DNA of 32,547 bases from an uncultured Clostridium sp. (GCA_900553405.1 USDF01000017.1:1-32547); one strand, 5' to 3'. Counted from the first letter of the stretch, positions 1 through 7,371 are shown. Numbers and translations: made by a program. Notes: a model not told the origin generated them from the sequence alone.

Positions 1-56
1 TATATTATATATATCATTAATTGCATTTAATTTTTCACTTATCGATAATTTTTATT

Positions 57-84
57 GACCAAGATTTTTATTCTTGGTCTTTTA
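57..84 (+). terminator. Intrinsic terminator of a gene upstream of the window
   Basis: An 8-bp perfect stem (GACCAAGA at 57-64, TCTTGGTC at 72-79) with a 7-nt loop is followed by TTTTATATTTT. It probably ends a plus-strand gene whose coding part lies before the window, and it separates that gene from engB. Confidence 0.6.
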
Positions 85-99
85 TATTTTACAAATTTA

Positions 100-108
100 T
101 GCTATACT
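100..108 (+). promoter_or_regulatory. Probable extended -10 promoter of engB
   Basis: TGCTATACT at 100-108 is an extended -10 element about 33 nt before the engB start. No good -35 sits at the usual distance; TTTACA at 88-93 is too close. The assignment rests on the extended -10 and on position. Confidence 0.35.
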
Positions 109-140
109 ATATATACTTTGAAACGAAAGGAAAAAAATAT

Positions 141-734
141 ATGTTAATTAAAAATCCAGAATTTAAAATATCAGCAGTTTCACCTGCACAATATCCCGAT
201 GATAACTTACCTCAAATTGTTTTAGTTGGTAAATCTAATGTTGGTAAATCTTCTTTTATAAATACTATGGTTAATAGAAAGAAACTTGCTAGAACAAGTA
301 GTGAACCTGGAAAAACAAGACAAATTAATTTTTATAATATGGATAATAAATTTTATTTTGTTGATTTGCCTGGTTATGGATATAGTAAAATGTCTAAAAA
401 GGAACAAGATAGAGTTGGTCAATTTATTGAACAATATTTAAATAATAGCAAAGATATTGCACTAATTGTATTTTTAATTGACATTAGACATGACCCTAGT
501 GAAAATGATAAACTAATGTACAGATACATAATAGATAGTGAAAGACCTTGCATTATTATTGCAAATAAGGCGGATAAAATTGCTGTGACTAAAGTAGACG
601 CTCAAGTTACTCATTTGCAAGATAAATTAAATCCTTTAAAAGATTTAACTTTTATTCCTTTCTCTGCTGAAAGAAGAATTTATACAGATAACGCTTGGGA
701 AGAAATTGAAAAATTTATAAATACTATAGACTAA
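141..734 (+). CDS. engB: Ribosome biogenesis GTPase EngB (YsxC/YihA)
   Basis: A circularly compact Era/TrmE-type GTPase that assists late 50S ribosomal subunit assembly in the cytoplasm. All G motifs are visible: G1 GKSNVGKS at residues 30-37, the switch region with EPGKTR (residues 55-60), G3 DLPG 75-78, G4 NKAD 142-145 and a G5-like SAE near the C-terminus. The length of 197 aa is typical. The frame stays open 40 codons further upstream, but the start at 141 is preceded by GAAAGGA at proper spacing and begins with the family N-terminus, so I prefer it. The gene is alone on its strand between two terminators. The family call is firm. Confidence 0.96.
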   Translation: MLIKNPEFKISAVSPAQYPDDNLPQIVLVGKSNVGKSSFINTMVNRKKLARTSSEPGKTRQINFYNMDNKFYFVDLPGYGYSKMSKKEQDRVGQFIEQYLNNSKDIALIVFLIDIRHDPSENDKLMYRYIIDSERPCIIIANKADKIAVTKVDAQVTHLQDKLNPLKDLTFIPFSAERRIYTDNAWEEIEKFINTID

Positions 735-758
735 GTTTTTTAACTTAGTCTTATTTCT
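729..758 (+). terminator. Bidirectional terminator between engB and the PBECR4-like gene
   Basis: GACTAAG (729-735) and CTTAGTC (744-750) form a 7-bp stem around a T/A loop, followed by TTATTTCTTTC. It spans the engB stop and the end of the convergent minus-strand gene, so it can serve both. Confidence 0.6.
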
Positions 759-1360
759 TTCTCTATTTTATTTTTAATAATTTTGTCTTTAATCAATCTG
801 TCTATTTTTACATCTTTAGCAATATATATAATATTCTTGTATTTACACTCATTTCTATTCCTTTTTAATATTGCCAGTATTCTATTCCTTGATATTGTAA
901 CTTCTCTTATATCTTCATTTAATAATGTATTAGGAATATAATACCCATTATTCTCTATAAATCCTATAACTCCAAATACATTACCTATTAGCTTTTCTGT
1001 ATTTAAATATTTTTTACAATTTACATAGTCTCCTATCATTTTTGCACTTTTGGGAAATTTTATAATACTATTTAAAATTTTCAATTTCATTATAGTTGTT
1101 CCGTCCTTAGAAAATTCAAAATCTGATATTTTTAATTTATTTTTTAGGCACAAACTATAAAACATTAAACTTGATTTAATATTTTTATTAAGAATTTTAA
1201 CTCCTGTCAAATGTAAAAAATTACGTGAAATAAATATTGCTTCAATATATGACATATTTTTATCTTTTTCATATATAACTAATAATCTTTGGTTTTCTAA
1301 ATTGTCATGATATTACTTTGCTGCATCTATAATTATTTTTAATGCATCTGTTTTATTCAT
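740..1360 (-). pseudogene. PBECR4-like phage/MGE nuclease, interrupted by an early nonsense codon
   Basis: Read from the ATG at 1360-1358, which has an ideal AAGGAGA Shine-Dalgarno sequence 5-6 nt upstream, the frame runs 206 codons to 740. Codon 16 is TAA (1315-1313), and the frame continues without shift into YHDNLENQRLLVIYEKDKN and then the long open part (171 aa from the ATG at 1255). The protein carries the pattern NFLHLTGV, then a DGTTIMKLK segment, an IGDYVNCKK segment and YYIPNTLLNEDIRE. I recognise these as the PBECR4 domain, one of the Barnase-EndoU-colicin E5/D-RelE RNase-fold families described from phages and mobile elements. The internal ATG at 1255 lacks a good ribosome site and would lose the N-terminus, so I read the gene as inactivated. 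The preceding structured RNA and promoter suggest it was once regulated by that RNA. The family call is from memory of the motif pattern and could be wrong. Confidence 0.6.
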
Positions 1361-1402
1361 AAGTTGTCTCCTTTTTGAAAAAATTTATATGAATAAAAAT
1401 TC

Positions 1403-1444
1403 ATAGGGGAGATATACATACCTCAATATGTATATCTCCCCTAT
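1403..1444 (-). terminator. 18-bp perfect hairpin between leader RNA and PBECR4-like gene
   Basis: Arms 1403-1420 and 1427-1444 are exact reverse complements (18 bp, starting ATAGGGGAGATA) around a 6-nt loop. On the minus strand the stem is followed after 4-5 nt by TTTTTATTC, an imperfect U-tract. It could stop most transcripts before the nuclease gene or act as an RNA-processing site. Confidence 0.6.
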
Positions 1445-1605
1445 ATGACTGATTTTTTTGTTGTCCGCCAACTTATGAGCACCTTACGTCTCATAAGAAT
1501 TACGATTTTTTAGGTTGTTCGCCAACCAAAGGTTCCAATTAACCTATAAAATTCGGATTATTGTGTCAGCCCACATGATAGAAAAAATTTCTATCTACAA
1601 TTATT
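1403..1605 (-). ncRNA. Structured leader or small RNA, unidentified family
   Basis: The transcript expected from the promoter at 1612-1640 contains a chain of simple hairpins. In transcript order these are GATAGAAA/TTCTATC, TGTG/CACA around GGCTGA, AGGTT/AACCT, GGTT/AACC, CTTATGAG/CTCATAAG and finally the 18-bp hairpin. Two copies of a hairpin motif, GUUGGCGAACAAC (1526-1514) and GUUGGCGGACAAC (1472-1460), each followed by six or seven A and UC, lie 54 nt apart. It matches none of the RNAs I checked from memory: T-box, tmRNA, SRP RNA, RNase P RNA or c-di-GMP riboswitch. Its boundaries are inferred from the promoter and the last hairpin. Confidence 0.55.
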
Positions 1606-1611
1606 ATATTC

Positions 1612-1640
1612 ATTATATTTAAATATATAAGTTATGTCAA
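1612..1640 (-). promoter_or_regulatory. Consensus sigma-A promoter of the leader RNA / PBECR4-like unit
   Basis: On the minus strand, TTGACA (1640-1635), exactly 17 nt, then TATAAT (1617-1612): both hexamers are perfect. The predicted start is near 1605. No gene starts within 240 nt, so the first product is the structured RNA. Confidence 0.8.
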
Positions 1641-1655
1641 GTACTTTTAAAAAAT

Positions 1656-1850
1656 TTACTCTTCTTTTTCTATTTTTTTAGTTATCATTTTTAATGCTTT
1701 TGGTCTTTCTACTATTATTACATGACCACAACCTAGACATTTTAGTTTAAAATCTACACCTACTCTTGTTATCTCCCACAATTTGCTACCACAAGGATGA
1801 ACTTTTTTAGTTCTTACAATATCTCCTATATTATATTCCACATTTATCAT
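1656..1850 (-). CDS. DUF951 family small protein
   Basis: This 64-aa protein matches the DUF951 family by the run KKVHPCGSKLWEITRVGVD followed by KCLGCGHVIIVERP. The spaced cysteines (C in HPCG, then CLGC) suggest a small metal-binding or nucleic-acid-binding fold, but the function is not established. AAAGGA stands before the ATG. It lies downstream of gltX on the same strand with about 105 nt between them, so it may share that transcript. The length is normal for the family. Confidence 0.85.
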   Translation of the reverse strand: MINVEYNIGDIVRTKKVHPCGSKLWEITRVGVDFKLKCLGCGHVIIVERPKALKMITKKIEKEE

Positions 1851-1955
1851 TCCTTTATTATTTTAAATAGTATCTCTTTGCTCTCTGTTCATATTATTGC
1901 AAATTAATACTAGAAATTTCATCTATAAACTGATATAGAGTTTCTCCATCGGCAT

Positions 1956-3614
1956 TTATTTTAATTTTTCAATTGCTTTTTCAAATCTTTTGAAAATTCT
2001 TTCTTTTCCTAAAACTTGCATTATTTCATACATATCCGGAGTGTTGCTCCTTGAAGTTAATGCAACTCTTATAACTGTACTTACATCTCCTACGTGTCCT
2101 GGATAAGATTCTGGATTAGCTTTAAATTCTTTTACTTCTCTTGCAAATCCTATTTCTTCTGATAAGTCTTTCATTTTATCAAACCATGCTTGCTTATCAT
2201 CTGTTTCATTATAGTATTTTTCCATATATAATGTTAATATTTTTTTAATTAGTTCTTTATCTGTAACTTTTTGATATTCATATTCTTGGTCTTTTTTATA
2301 GAACTCGCTATCATACATATAAGAAATGTTGTCCATAACATCTTCCCATTTTGCTATGTCTTTTCTAGGTTTTGCATTTCCTCTTTCTATTCCAAATACT
2401 TTTAAAGCGTATTCTTTATCTTCTAATAATTGAGTTAACTCTGCATTAAATTTATTTGCCCACTTATAAACTTCTTCATATACTTTTTCAGTAGAATATT
2501 TTGATATAACATTTTTAGATACATCTAATAGTTTTACCATATCAAATAAAGCTCCACTTACACTCATTTTATTTAACTCAAAATTAAATTCATCTAGGCT
2601 CTTGTCTGGGTTTGCTCTTCTCCAATTTTCAAATGCTGAATTTGCTATATTTAGTAAATACTCTTTTACTGCATCACTTGGAATTCCAGATTCTTCATAA
2701 TATGTTGCAGCAGCTTCTGGGTCTTTTCTTTTACTTATTTTACGTTTTCCACCATTATCATTCTTTAAAAGAGTTGGTGTATGTGCATACTTTGGAGCTT
2801 TAAATCCTAACTCTTGGAATAATTGTAAATGAAGTGGAACTGATGATAGCCACTCATCTCCTCTTAATACATGTGTTGTATGCATTAAATGATCATCAAT
2901 AGCATGTGCAAAGTGATATGTAGGAAGTCCATCTGATTTTATTATTATTATATCTTGATCATTTTCTGGGAATTCAACATTTCCTTTTATTACATCTTTA
3001 TGTTTAATTTTTCTATCTTCTCTACCAGTTGATTTAAATCTTACTATGTAAGGTTCTCCCGCTTTTATTTTTTCTGCTGCTTCTTCTACTGATAAATTTC
3101 TATATTTTGCCCATACTCCATAATAACCTGTTCTTACTTTGGCTGCTTCTTGTTTTGCTCTCATTTCATCTAATTCTTCTGGAGTTGCAAAACATGGATA
3201 TGCCTTTCCTTGTTCTAATAAATGTTTAGCATATGCTTGGTAAATTTCTTTTCTTAGAGATTGTCTATATGGTCCATACTCTCCTTTTGATTCTGTTTCA
3301 TTTATCATTCCCTCATCTGGAGTTAAATCGAATTTTTTTAGAGTTTCAATTATTTGAGTAATTCCGTTTTCTATTTCTCTTTTTTGATCTGTATCTTCTA
3401 TTCTTACATAAAATACTCCACCTGTTTGTTTTGCAAGTTTTCTATTTAAAAATGCTTGATATATCGTTCCTATATGTACATTTCCTGTTGGACTTGGTGC
3501 AACTCTTACGACCATTGCTCCTTCTGGTAAATTTCTTTCAGGATATTTTTCCTCATAATATGATATTTCTTTTGCATCTGGAAATATTAAGTCAGCTAAT
3601 TCTTTATAATCCAT
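1956..3614 (-). CDS. gltX: Glutamyl-tRNA synthetase
   Basis: A class I aminoacyl-tRNA synthetase that charges tRNA with glutamate. The HIGH signature is PSPTGNVHIG (residues 41-50) and the KMSKS equivalent is KISKR (residues 292-296). The catalytic core segments FYVRIEDTDQ and DGLPTYHFAHAIDDH are also present, followed by an all-helical anticodon-binding half. It has 552 aa, the longer form seen in many clostridia. The frame is open 20 codons further upstream, but that stretch overlaps a promoter. The start at 3614 follows AAGGAG, so I choose it. No tRNA-dependent T-box leader is seen. Whether it also charges tRNA-Gln (non-discriminating) cannot be told here. Confidence 0.95.
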   Translation of the reverse strand: MDYKELADLIFPDAKEISYYEEKYPERNLPEGAMVVRVAPSPTGNVHIGTIYQAFLNRKLAKQTGGVFYVRIEDTDQKREIENGITQIIETLKKFDLTPDEGMINETESKGEYGPYRQSLRKEIYQAYAKHLLEQGKAYPCFATPEELDEMRAKQEAAKVRTGYYGVWAKYRNLSVEEAAEKIKAGEPYIVRFKSTGREDRKIKHKDVIKGNVEFPENDQDIIIIKSDGLPTYHFAHAIDDHLMHTTHVLRGDEWLSSVPLHLQLFQELGFKAPKYAHTPTLLKNDNGGKRKISKRKDPEAAATYYEESGIPSDAVKEYLLNIANSAFENWRRANPDKSLDEFNFELNKMSVSGALFDMVKLLDVSKNVISKYSTEKVYEEVYKWANKFNAELTQLLEDKEYALKVFGIERGNAKPRKDIAKWEDVMDNISYMYDSEFYKKDQEYEYQKVTDKELIKKILTLYMEKYYNETDDKQAWFDKMKDLSEEIGFAREVKEFKANPESYPGHVGDVSTVIRVALTSRSNTPDMYEIMQVLGKERIFKRFEKAIEKLK

Positions 3615-3645
3615 ATCTATTTCTCCTTTTTCTAAATTCTTGCTT

Positions 3646-3674
3646 ATTATATCAAATTTTTCCATCTTCTTCAA
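3646..3674 (-). promoter_or_regulatory. gltX promoter
   Basis: On the minus strand, TTGAAG (3674-3669), 17 nt, TATAAT (3651-3646), preceded by TG one base before (extended -10). The predicted start falls about 25 nt before the chosen gltX ATG, which supports the shorter start. Confidence 0.65.
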
Positions 3675-3743
3675 TAGATTAATACACTTTTTAATCTCTT
3701 TGTTTGTTATTTTTATTTCATTTACATTTTTTTACAATTTCAC

Positions 3744-3773
3744 TTGACTTTTATGTAAATTGTATGGTATAAT
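3744..3773 (+). promoter_or_regulatory. Promoter of the 56-residue small-protein gene
   Basis: TTGACT (3744-3749), 18 nt, TATAAT (3768-3773) with the extended -10 element TGG before it. It is divergent from the gltX promoter and about 30 nt before the small gene. Confidence 0.75.
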
Positions 3774-3806
3774 GATTTTATCAAACATCATAGGAGGCAC
3801 ATGCCA

Positions 3807-3977
3807 ATGTACGATTTAGGAACAGTAAAAAGAAGAATAAGTGAAAAAGGAGTAGATACTTTCATCTCTGAAATATCTTCTGAAAATTTTTCAGAAACTA
3901 TCAAAAAAGATTTATCTGACTGCAATGTTTTTGTAGATGGATATCCTAATCTTTCTCTTATTTATTCTTTAGCCTAA
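3807..3977 (+). CDS. 56-residue small protein of unknown function
   Basis: I do not recognise this protein. It begins MYDLGTVKRRISEKG, is soluble and mixed charged, has one cysteine (SDCNVFVDGYP) and ends in SLIYSLA. A perfect AGGAGG (3792-3797) lies 9 nt before the ATG at 3807; an in-frame ATG at 3801 is only 3 nt away and is less likely. The gene has its own extended -10 promoter and a textbook terminator, so it is a monocistronic unit made at good levels. No signal peptide or membrane segment is visible. Being divergent from gltX is its only context. Confidence 0.8.
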   Translation: MYDLGTVKRRISEKGVDTFISEISSENFSETIKKDLSDCNVFVDGYPNLSLIYSLA

Positions 3978-3979
3978 GA

Positions 3980-4014
3980 AAAAAAGCTCCAAAATTTGGA
4001 GCTTTTTTCTTTTA
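3980..4014 (+). terminator. Intrinsic terminator of the small-protein gene
   Basis: AAAAAAGCTCC (3980-3990) pairs with GGAGCTTTTTT (3998-4008), followed by CTTTTATA. It starts 3 nt after the small gene's stop codon. Confidence 0.85.
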
Positions 4015-4043
4015 TATATACTTACTTAGTTAATAACACTTTA

Positions 4044-4073
4044 TAATACCAAGCCATAAAGAGCTTGGTATTA
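4044..4073 (-). terminator. Hairpin downstream of rnj
   Basis: An 11-bp perfect stem (TAATACCAAGC at 4044-4054, GCTTGGTATTA at 4063-4073) with an 8-nt loop lies 13 nt past the rnj stop. The T-tract on the minus side is weak (TTATAAAG), so it may also act as a 3' stabiliser. Confidence 0.5.
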
Positions 4074-4085
4074 CTTCATTTTTCA

Positions 4086-5969
4086 CTATAAAGACATAAT
4101 AATAGGCAATATCATAGGATTACGCTTTGTTTTTTGGAAAATATAATCTCTTATATGATCTTTTAATGTTGATTTAATTGTTGCCCAATCACGCACACCT
4201 TTACTTTCTAATATTTCAACTTCTTCACGAATATATTTTTTAACATCATCCATTAAATTTTCAGATTCTTTTACATATACAAATCCTCTTGAAATAACAT
4301 CTGGACCTGCTACTATTTCTCCTGTTGAAGTATCCATTGTCATAACTATAACGATTAAACCATCTTGTGATAAGTGTTGTCTATCGCGTAAAACTACGTT
4401 TCCTACATCTCCTACACCATAGCCATCTACTAATACTTTTCCGCATGGTACACTTCCTGTTTGTTTTGCTTCGTTTTCGTTTAGTTCTATTATACGGCCA
4501 TTTGTACTCATGAAAATGTTTTCAGGTGCTACACCCATTTTTACAGCAGTTTCTGCGTGTGCCATAAGTTGTCTATATTCACCATGAACTGGTATAAAAT
4601 ATTTTGGCTTTGTTAATGCAAATATTAATTTTTGTTCTTCTTGGCAGGCATGTCCAGATACGTGAATATCTGCTAATGCATTATACACAACATCTGCACC
4701 TATTTGTAGTAAATCATCTATTACTTTTGATACGGATTTTTCATTTCCTGGAATTGGATTTGCAGATATTATTATTAAGTCATTTGGTGTTATTTCTATT
4801 TTTTTGTGTTCTCCTGCTGCCATTCTAGTTAATGCAGACATTGTCTCACCTTGACTACCTGTTGTAATAATAACTAATTGCTCATCTGTATAATTTTTTA
4901 TCATGTCTATGTCTATAAATACGTTTTCTGGTACATCCATATATCCTAATGCTCTTGCAGTTTCTATCATGTTTATCATACTTCTACCACATATAGCAAT
5001 TTTTCTACCATTTGCTACTGCTGCATTTACTATTTGTTGAACTCTATGAACGTTTGAAGCAAATGTTGCAACTACTATTCTTTTTGTACAATTTACAAAT
5101 AATTTGTCAAACTCTTTTCCTACTGTACTTTCAGACATTGTATATCCTTTTCTTTCAGAGTTTGTACTATCTGATAGTAATGCAAGTACACCTTTACTTC
5201 CTATTTCTGCTATACGATTTAAGTCTGTTATTTCACTATTAATTGGTGTATAATCAATTTTGAAATCTCCTGTATGCATTATTGTTCCTACTGGTGTATA
5301 AATTGCAAGCATAACTGAATCTGGTATACTATGGCAACTTCTTATAAATTCTACACTCATTTTTCCAAGTTTAATTGTTTGTCCTGCTTCTACTTCATAT
5401 AGTTTGGTACTTCTTAATAGTTTATGCTCTTCTAATTTATTTTTAATTAATCCAATTGTTAATTTTGTAGCATAAATTGGTATATTTATTTGTTTTAAAA
5501 CATATGGTATAGCTCCAATATGGTCTTCGTGACCATGTGTAATTACTAAACCTTTTATTTTCTCTTTGTTTCTTTCTAGGTAAGTAACATCTGGTATAAC
5601 TAAATCTACACCAAGCATATCATCTGTAGGAAATTCTAGTCCACAGTCTACAATAATTATTTCATCTTCATATTCGAAAATAGTCATATTGTTTCCTATT
5701 TCTTCTAATCCACCTAATGGAATAATTTTTAAATTTGATTTCTTGAACTCAAATTTAGGTTGCTTTTTATTGTAATTCTTTCTTGTAGCAGTTTTTCTTT
5801 CTACATTTTTATTTTCTTCTACTGCTTTTGCTTCTTTCTTTACTCTAGGTGCTTTTCCTTCTACTTTTTCAGTTTTTTTATTGTTTTTATGATAAGGTCT
5901 TCTTGCTCTAGAGCTAGCCACTTTTTCATTTTTTACATTTTGCATTTCTTCTTTTCTTTCTTCTGTCAT
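4086..5969 (-). CDS. rnj: Ribonuclease J
   Basis: A metallo-beta-lactamase/beta-CASP RNase with 5'-3' exonuclease and endonuclease activity, central to mRNA decay and rRNA processing in Firmicutes. The zinc site HGHEDH is at residues 145-150, with the later motif HTGDFKID and the beta-CASP/Motif C segments ITTGSQGE and DIHVSGHA. The core begins near residue 75. The first 70 residues are a lysine/glutamate/arginine-rich, probably disordered extension. Total length 627 aa, longer than the roughly 555 aa usual for the family because of that tail. AAAGGAG precedes the ATG. It has its own promoter about 340 nt upstream, and the leader between contains a terminator-like hairpin, suggesting regulation by premature termination. 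Confidence 0.95.
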   Translation of the reverse strand: MTEERKEEMQNVKNEKVASSRARRPYHKNNKKTEKVEGKAPRVKKEAKAVEENKNVERKTATRKNYNKKQPKFEFKKSNLKIIPLGGLEEIGNNMTIFEYEDEIIIVDCGLEFPTDDMLGVDLVIPDVTYLERNKEKIKGLVITHGHEDHIGAIPYVLKQINIPIYATKLTIGLIKNKLEEHKLLRSTKLYEVEAGQTIKLGKMSVEFIRSCHSIPDSVMLAIYTPVGTIMHTGDFKIDYTPINSEITDLNRIAEIGSKGVLALLSDSTNSERKGYTMSESTVGKEFDKLFVNCTKRIVVATFASNVHRVQQIVNAAVANGRKIAICGRSMINMIETARALGYMDVPENVFIDIDMIKNYTDEQLVIITTGSQGETMSALTRMAAGEHKKIEITPNDLIIISANPIPGNEKSVSKVIDDLLQIGADVVYNALADIHVSGHACQEEQKLIFALTKPKYFIPVHGEYRQLMAHAETAVKMGVAPENIFMSTNGRIIELNENEAKQTGSVPCGKVLVDGYGVGDVGNVVLRDRQHLSQDGLIVIVMTMDTSTGEIVAGPDVISRGFVYVKESENLMDDVKKYIREEVEILESKGVRDWATIKSTLKDHIRDYIFQKTKRNPMILPIIMSL

Positions 5970-6312
5970 ATTTTTATCTCCTTTTCTATTATTCTAATTT
6001 AAATTTATCTTTTACCTATTTATTTTCACGCAAAAAAATAGTTTTACTTAATGTAAAAACTATTTTTGACTCCAATTATAAAATACAGTTATTTTAACTT
6101 TTTTCTCTCTTTTTGCAATATTTTTTTACATATATTGAATTTATATTGACTTTTTTCTTTGGTTTTATTCTCTCTTTTATCTCTTTATTTTATACATATA
6201 TTTTATTTAGAATCTCATTTTACATTGTTTTAGATTGATTTTTCTACACACCTTTTTATCAATCTATTATTATAAATTTAAATCTCTTCTTTACCTCTAA
6301 TAGGTAACAACT
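5970..6312 (-). promoter_or_regulatory. Long 5' leader of rnj
   Basis: No gene with a ribosome site was found in this 343-nt stretch. It is the leader expected from the promoter at 6320-6348. In transcript order it holds UUACCU/AGGUAA (around an AUUAG loop), an 8-bp stem AGAUUGAU/AUCAAUCU, and near the 3' end the attenuator-like hairpin at 6034-6067. Confidence 0.5.
6032..6067 (-). terminator. Attenuator-like hairpin in the rnj leader
   Basis: AAAAATAGTTTT (6034-6045) and AAAACTATTTTT (6056-6067) form a 12-bp stem with a 10-nt loop. On the minus strand it ends in seven T in a row (including stem T's) before GCG, about 65 nt before the rnj start. The stem is AT-rich, so its efficiency is uncertain. 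Confidence 0.5.
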
Positions 6313-6319
6313 ATTTTGT

Positions 6320-6348
6320 ATTTTAGCATATTTTTCTTATTTTGTCAA
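6320..6348 (-). promoter_or_regulatory. rnj promoter
   Basis: On the minus strand, TTGACA (6348-6343), 17 nt, TAAAAT (6325-6320) with TGC just before it (extended -10). It is the only strong promoter in the gap before rnj. Confidence 0.7.
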
Positions 6349-6393
6349 ATTTAGAATTTTTATCAATGGTATAAAAGCTGCCCTTAACTAGTA

Positions 6394-6432
6394 AAACGTC
6401 ACAATTAGGAACTGTCCCTAATTGTGACGTTT
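6394..6432. repeat. REP-like palindrome, copy 1 (16-bp perfect stem)
   Basis: AAACGTCACAATTAGG (6394-6409) and its exact complement (6417-6432) surround AACTGTC. It starts 10 nt after the ROK gene stop and may act as its terminator or RNA stabiliser. It shares the 12-mer CCCTAATTGTGA with the repeat at 8791-8855. The AATTAGGGACNGTCCC style resembles palindromes mobilised by IS200-like/RAYT transposases. Confidence 0.65.
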
Positions 6433-6442
6433 AGTATTATTT

Positions 6443-7324
6443 TTATAGTGTTGCTCCTATAATTCCTGCATCATTCTTTAATTTTGCAAGTACAATCTTT
6501 GGTTTATCAAATTGATATGAAATCAATTGTGCTTTTTCTAATAATCTTTTGTATAAAATATCTTCAAAATATGTAAAGCTACCACCTATACATATTTGTT
6601 CTGGATTAATTATATTTATAATATTTGAAAGTCCAATACATAATGTATTTATATACTCATCTATACATTTATTTGCATTTTCATCATCTTTATTTTTAAT
6701 TAAAAATTTTAAAATTTCCTCCGAAGTAGCTTCTACATTTATTCCTAATACTTCCACTATTTCATTTTTAAATGCCCTCATTGAGCTATATGTCTCAAAA
6801 CAACCTCGTTTTCCGCAACTACATGATTTTCCATTTTTTTCTATAATCATATGTCCAAATTCTGATGGAATTACTTCTTCATTTATTATTGTTGCTCCTC
6901 CTATTCCTGTTCCAAAACAAATAAAGACTCCTTTTTTTACATCTTTCAAATTTCCATATTCTTTTTCTGCTTTTGCAGCACATAATGCATCATTTTGAAG
7001 TTTTACTGGTATTTGATAATGTTCTTCTAATATTTTTGCCAAATCCCAATTATATATTTTGTATTTGTCACACTTTTTAACAATATTATTCTCTATTATT
7101 CCTGGTACACCTATTCCTATTTCCTCTATTACAAAAATAGGAATCTGTGAAGTTCTCAAAACAGTATTTATTAGACCTAAAATTTTATCAACAATAATTT
7201 GTTTTATATCTTCATTCTCTTTGTTATATATTATATTTTGTTCTTCTTTTTGTATTATTTTGCCTTTTTCTGTTATAACTCCTACTGCTATATGGCTTCC
7301 ACCTAAATCTATTCCTATTTTCAT
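6443..7324 (-). CDS. ROK family sugar kinase (glucokinase-like)
   Basis: A cytoplasmic ATP-dependent hexose kinase or ROK regulator-type kinase; the lack of an N-terminal winged helix favours a kinase. The phosphate-binding loop is IDLGGSH at residues 4-10. The second glycine-rich ATP motif is FGTGIGG, the substrate segment is PSEFGHMIIE, and the ROK zinc motif CSCGKRGCFE is intact. The length of 293 aa is typical. A GTG 12 nt upstream is in frame but directly abuts the AGGAAAGG site; the ATG at 7324 has GGTGA at better spacing, so I prefer it. The gene stands alone between the pilus-operon terminator and a REP-like hairpin. The substrate (glucose, N-acetylglucosamine, fructose) is not determinable. 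Confidence 0.88.
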   Translation of the reverse strand: MKIGIDLGGSHIAVGVITEKGKIIQKEEQNIIYNKENEDIKQIIVDKILGLINTVLRTSQIPIFVIEEIGIGVPGIIENNIVKKCDKYKIYNWDLAKILEEHYQIPVKLQNDALCAAKAEKEYGNLKDVKKGVFICFGTGIGGATIINEEVIPSEFGHMIIEKNGKSCSCGKRGCFETYSSMRAFKNEIVEVLGINVEATSEEILKFLIKNKDDENANKCIDEYINTLCIGLSNIINIINPEQICIGGSFTYFEDILYKRLLEKAQLISYQFDKPKIVLAKLKNDAGIIGATL

Positions 7325-7371
7325 ACAATTTATCACCCTTTCCTATTTTTAATATGAATATTCAAGATATT

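Noticed and set aside
1374..1605. T-box, tmRNA, RNase P RNA, SRP RNA or c-di-GMP riboswitch as identity for the leader RNA
   Set aside because: None of their conserved cores (AGGGUGGUACCGCG, tag reading frame, SRP GGAAG tetraloop region and so on) is present.
1893..1955. Short protein-like frame between gltX and the DUF951 gene (ends DEISSINLQ)
   Set aside because: No in-frame start codon and it begins after a stop inside the gltX tail; too short to support.
3615..3674. N-terminal extension of gltX
   Set aside because: Overlaps the TTGAAG/TATAAT promoter; the ATG at 3614 has AAGGAG.
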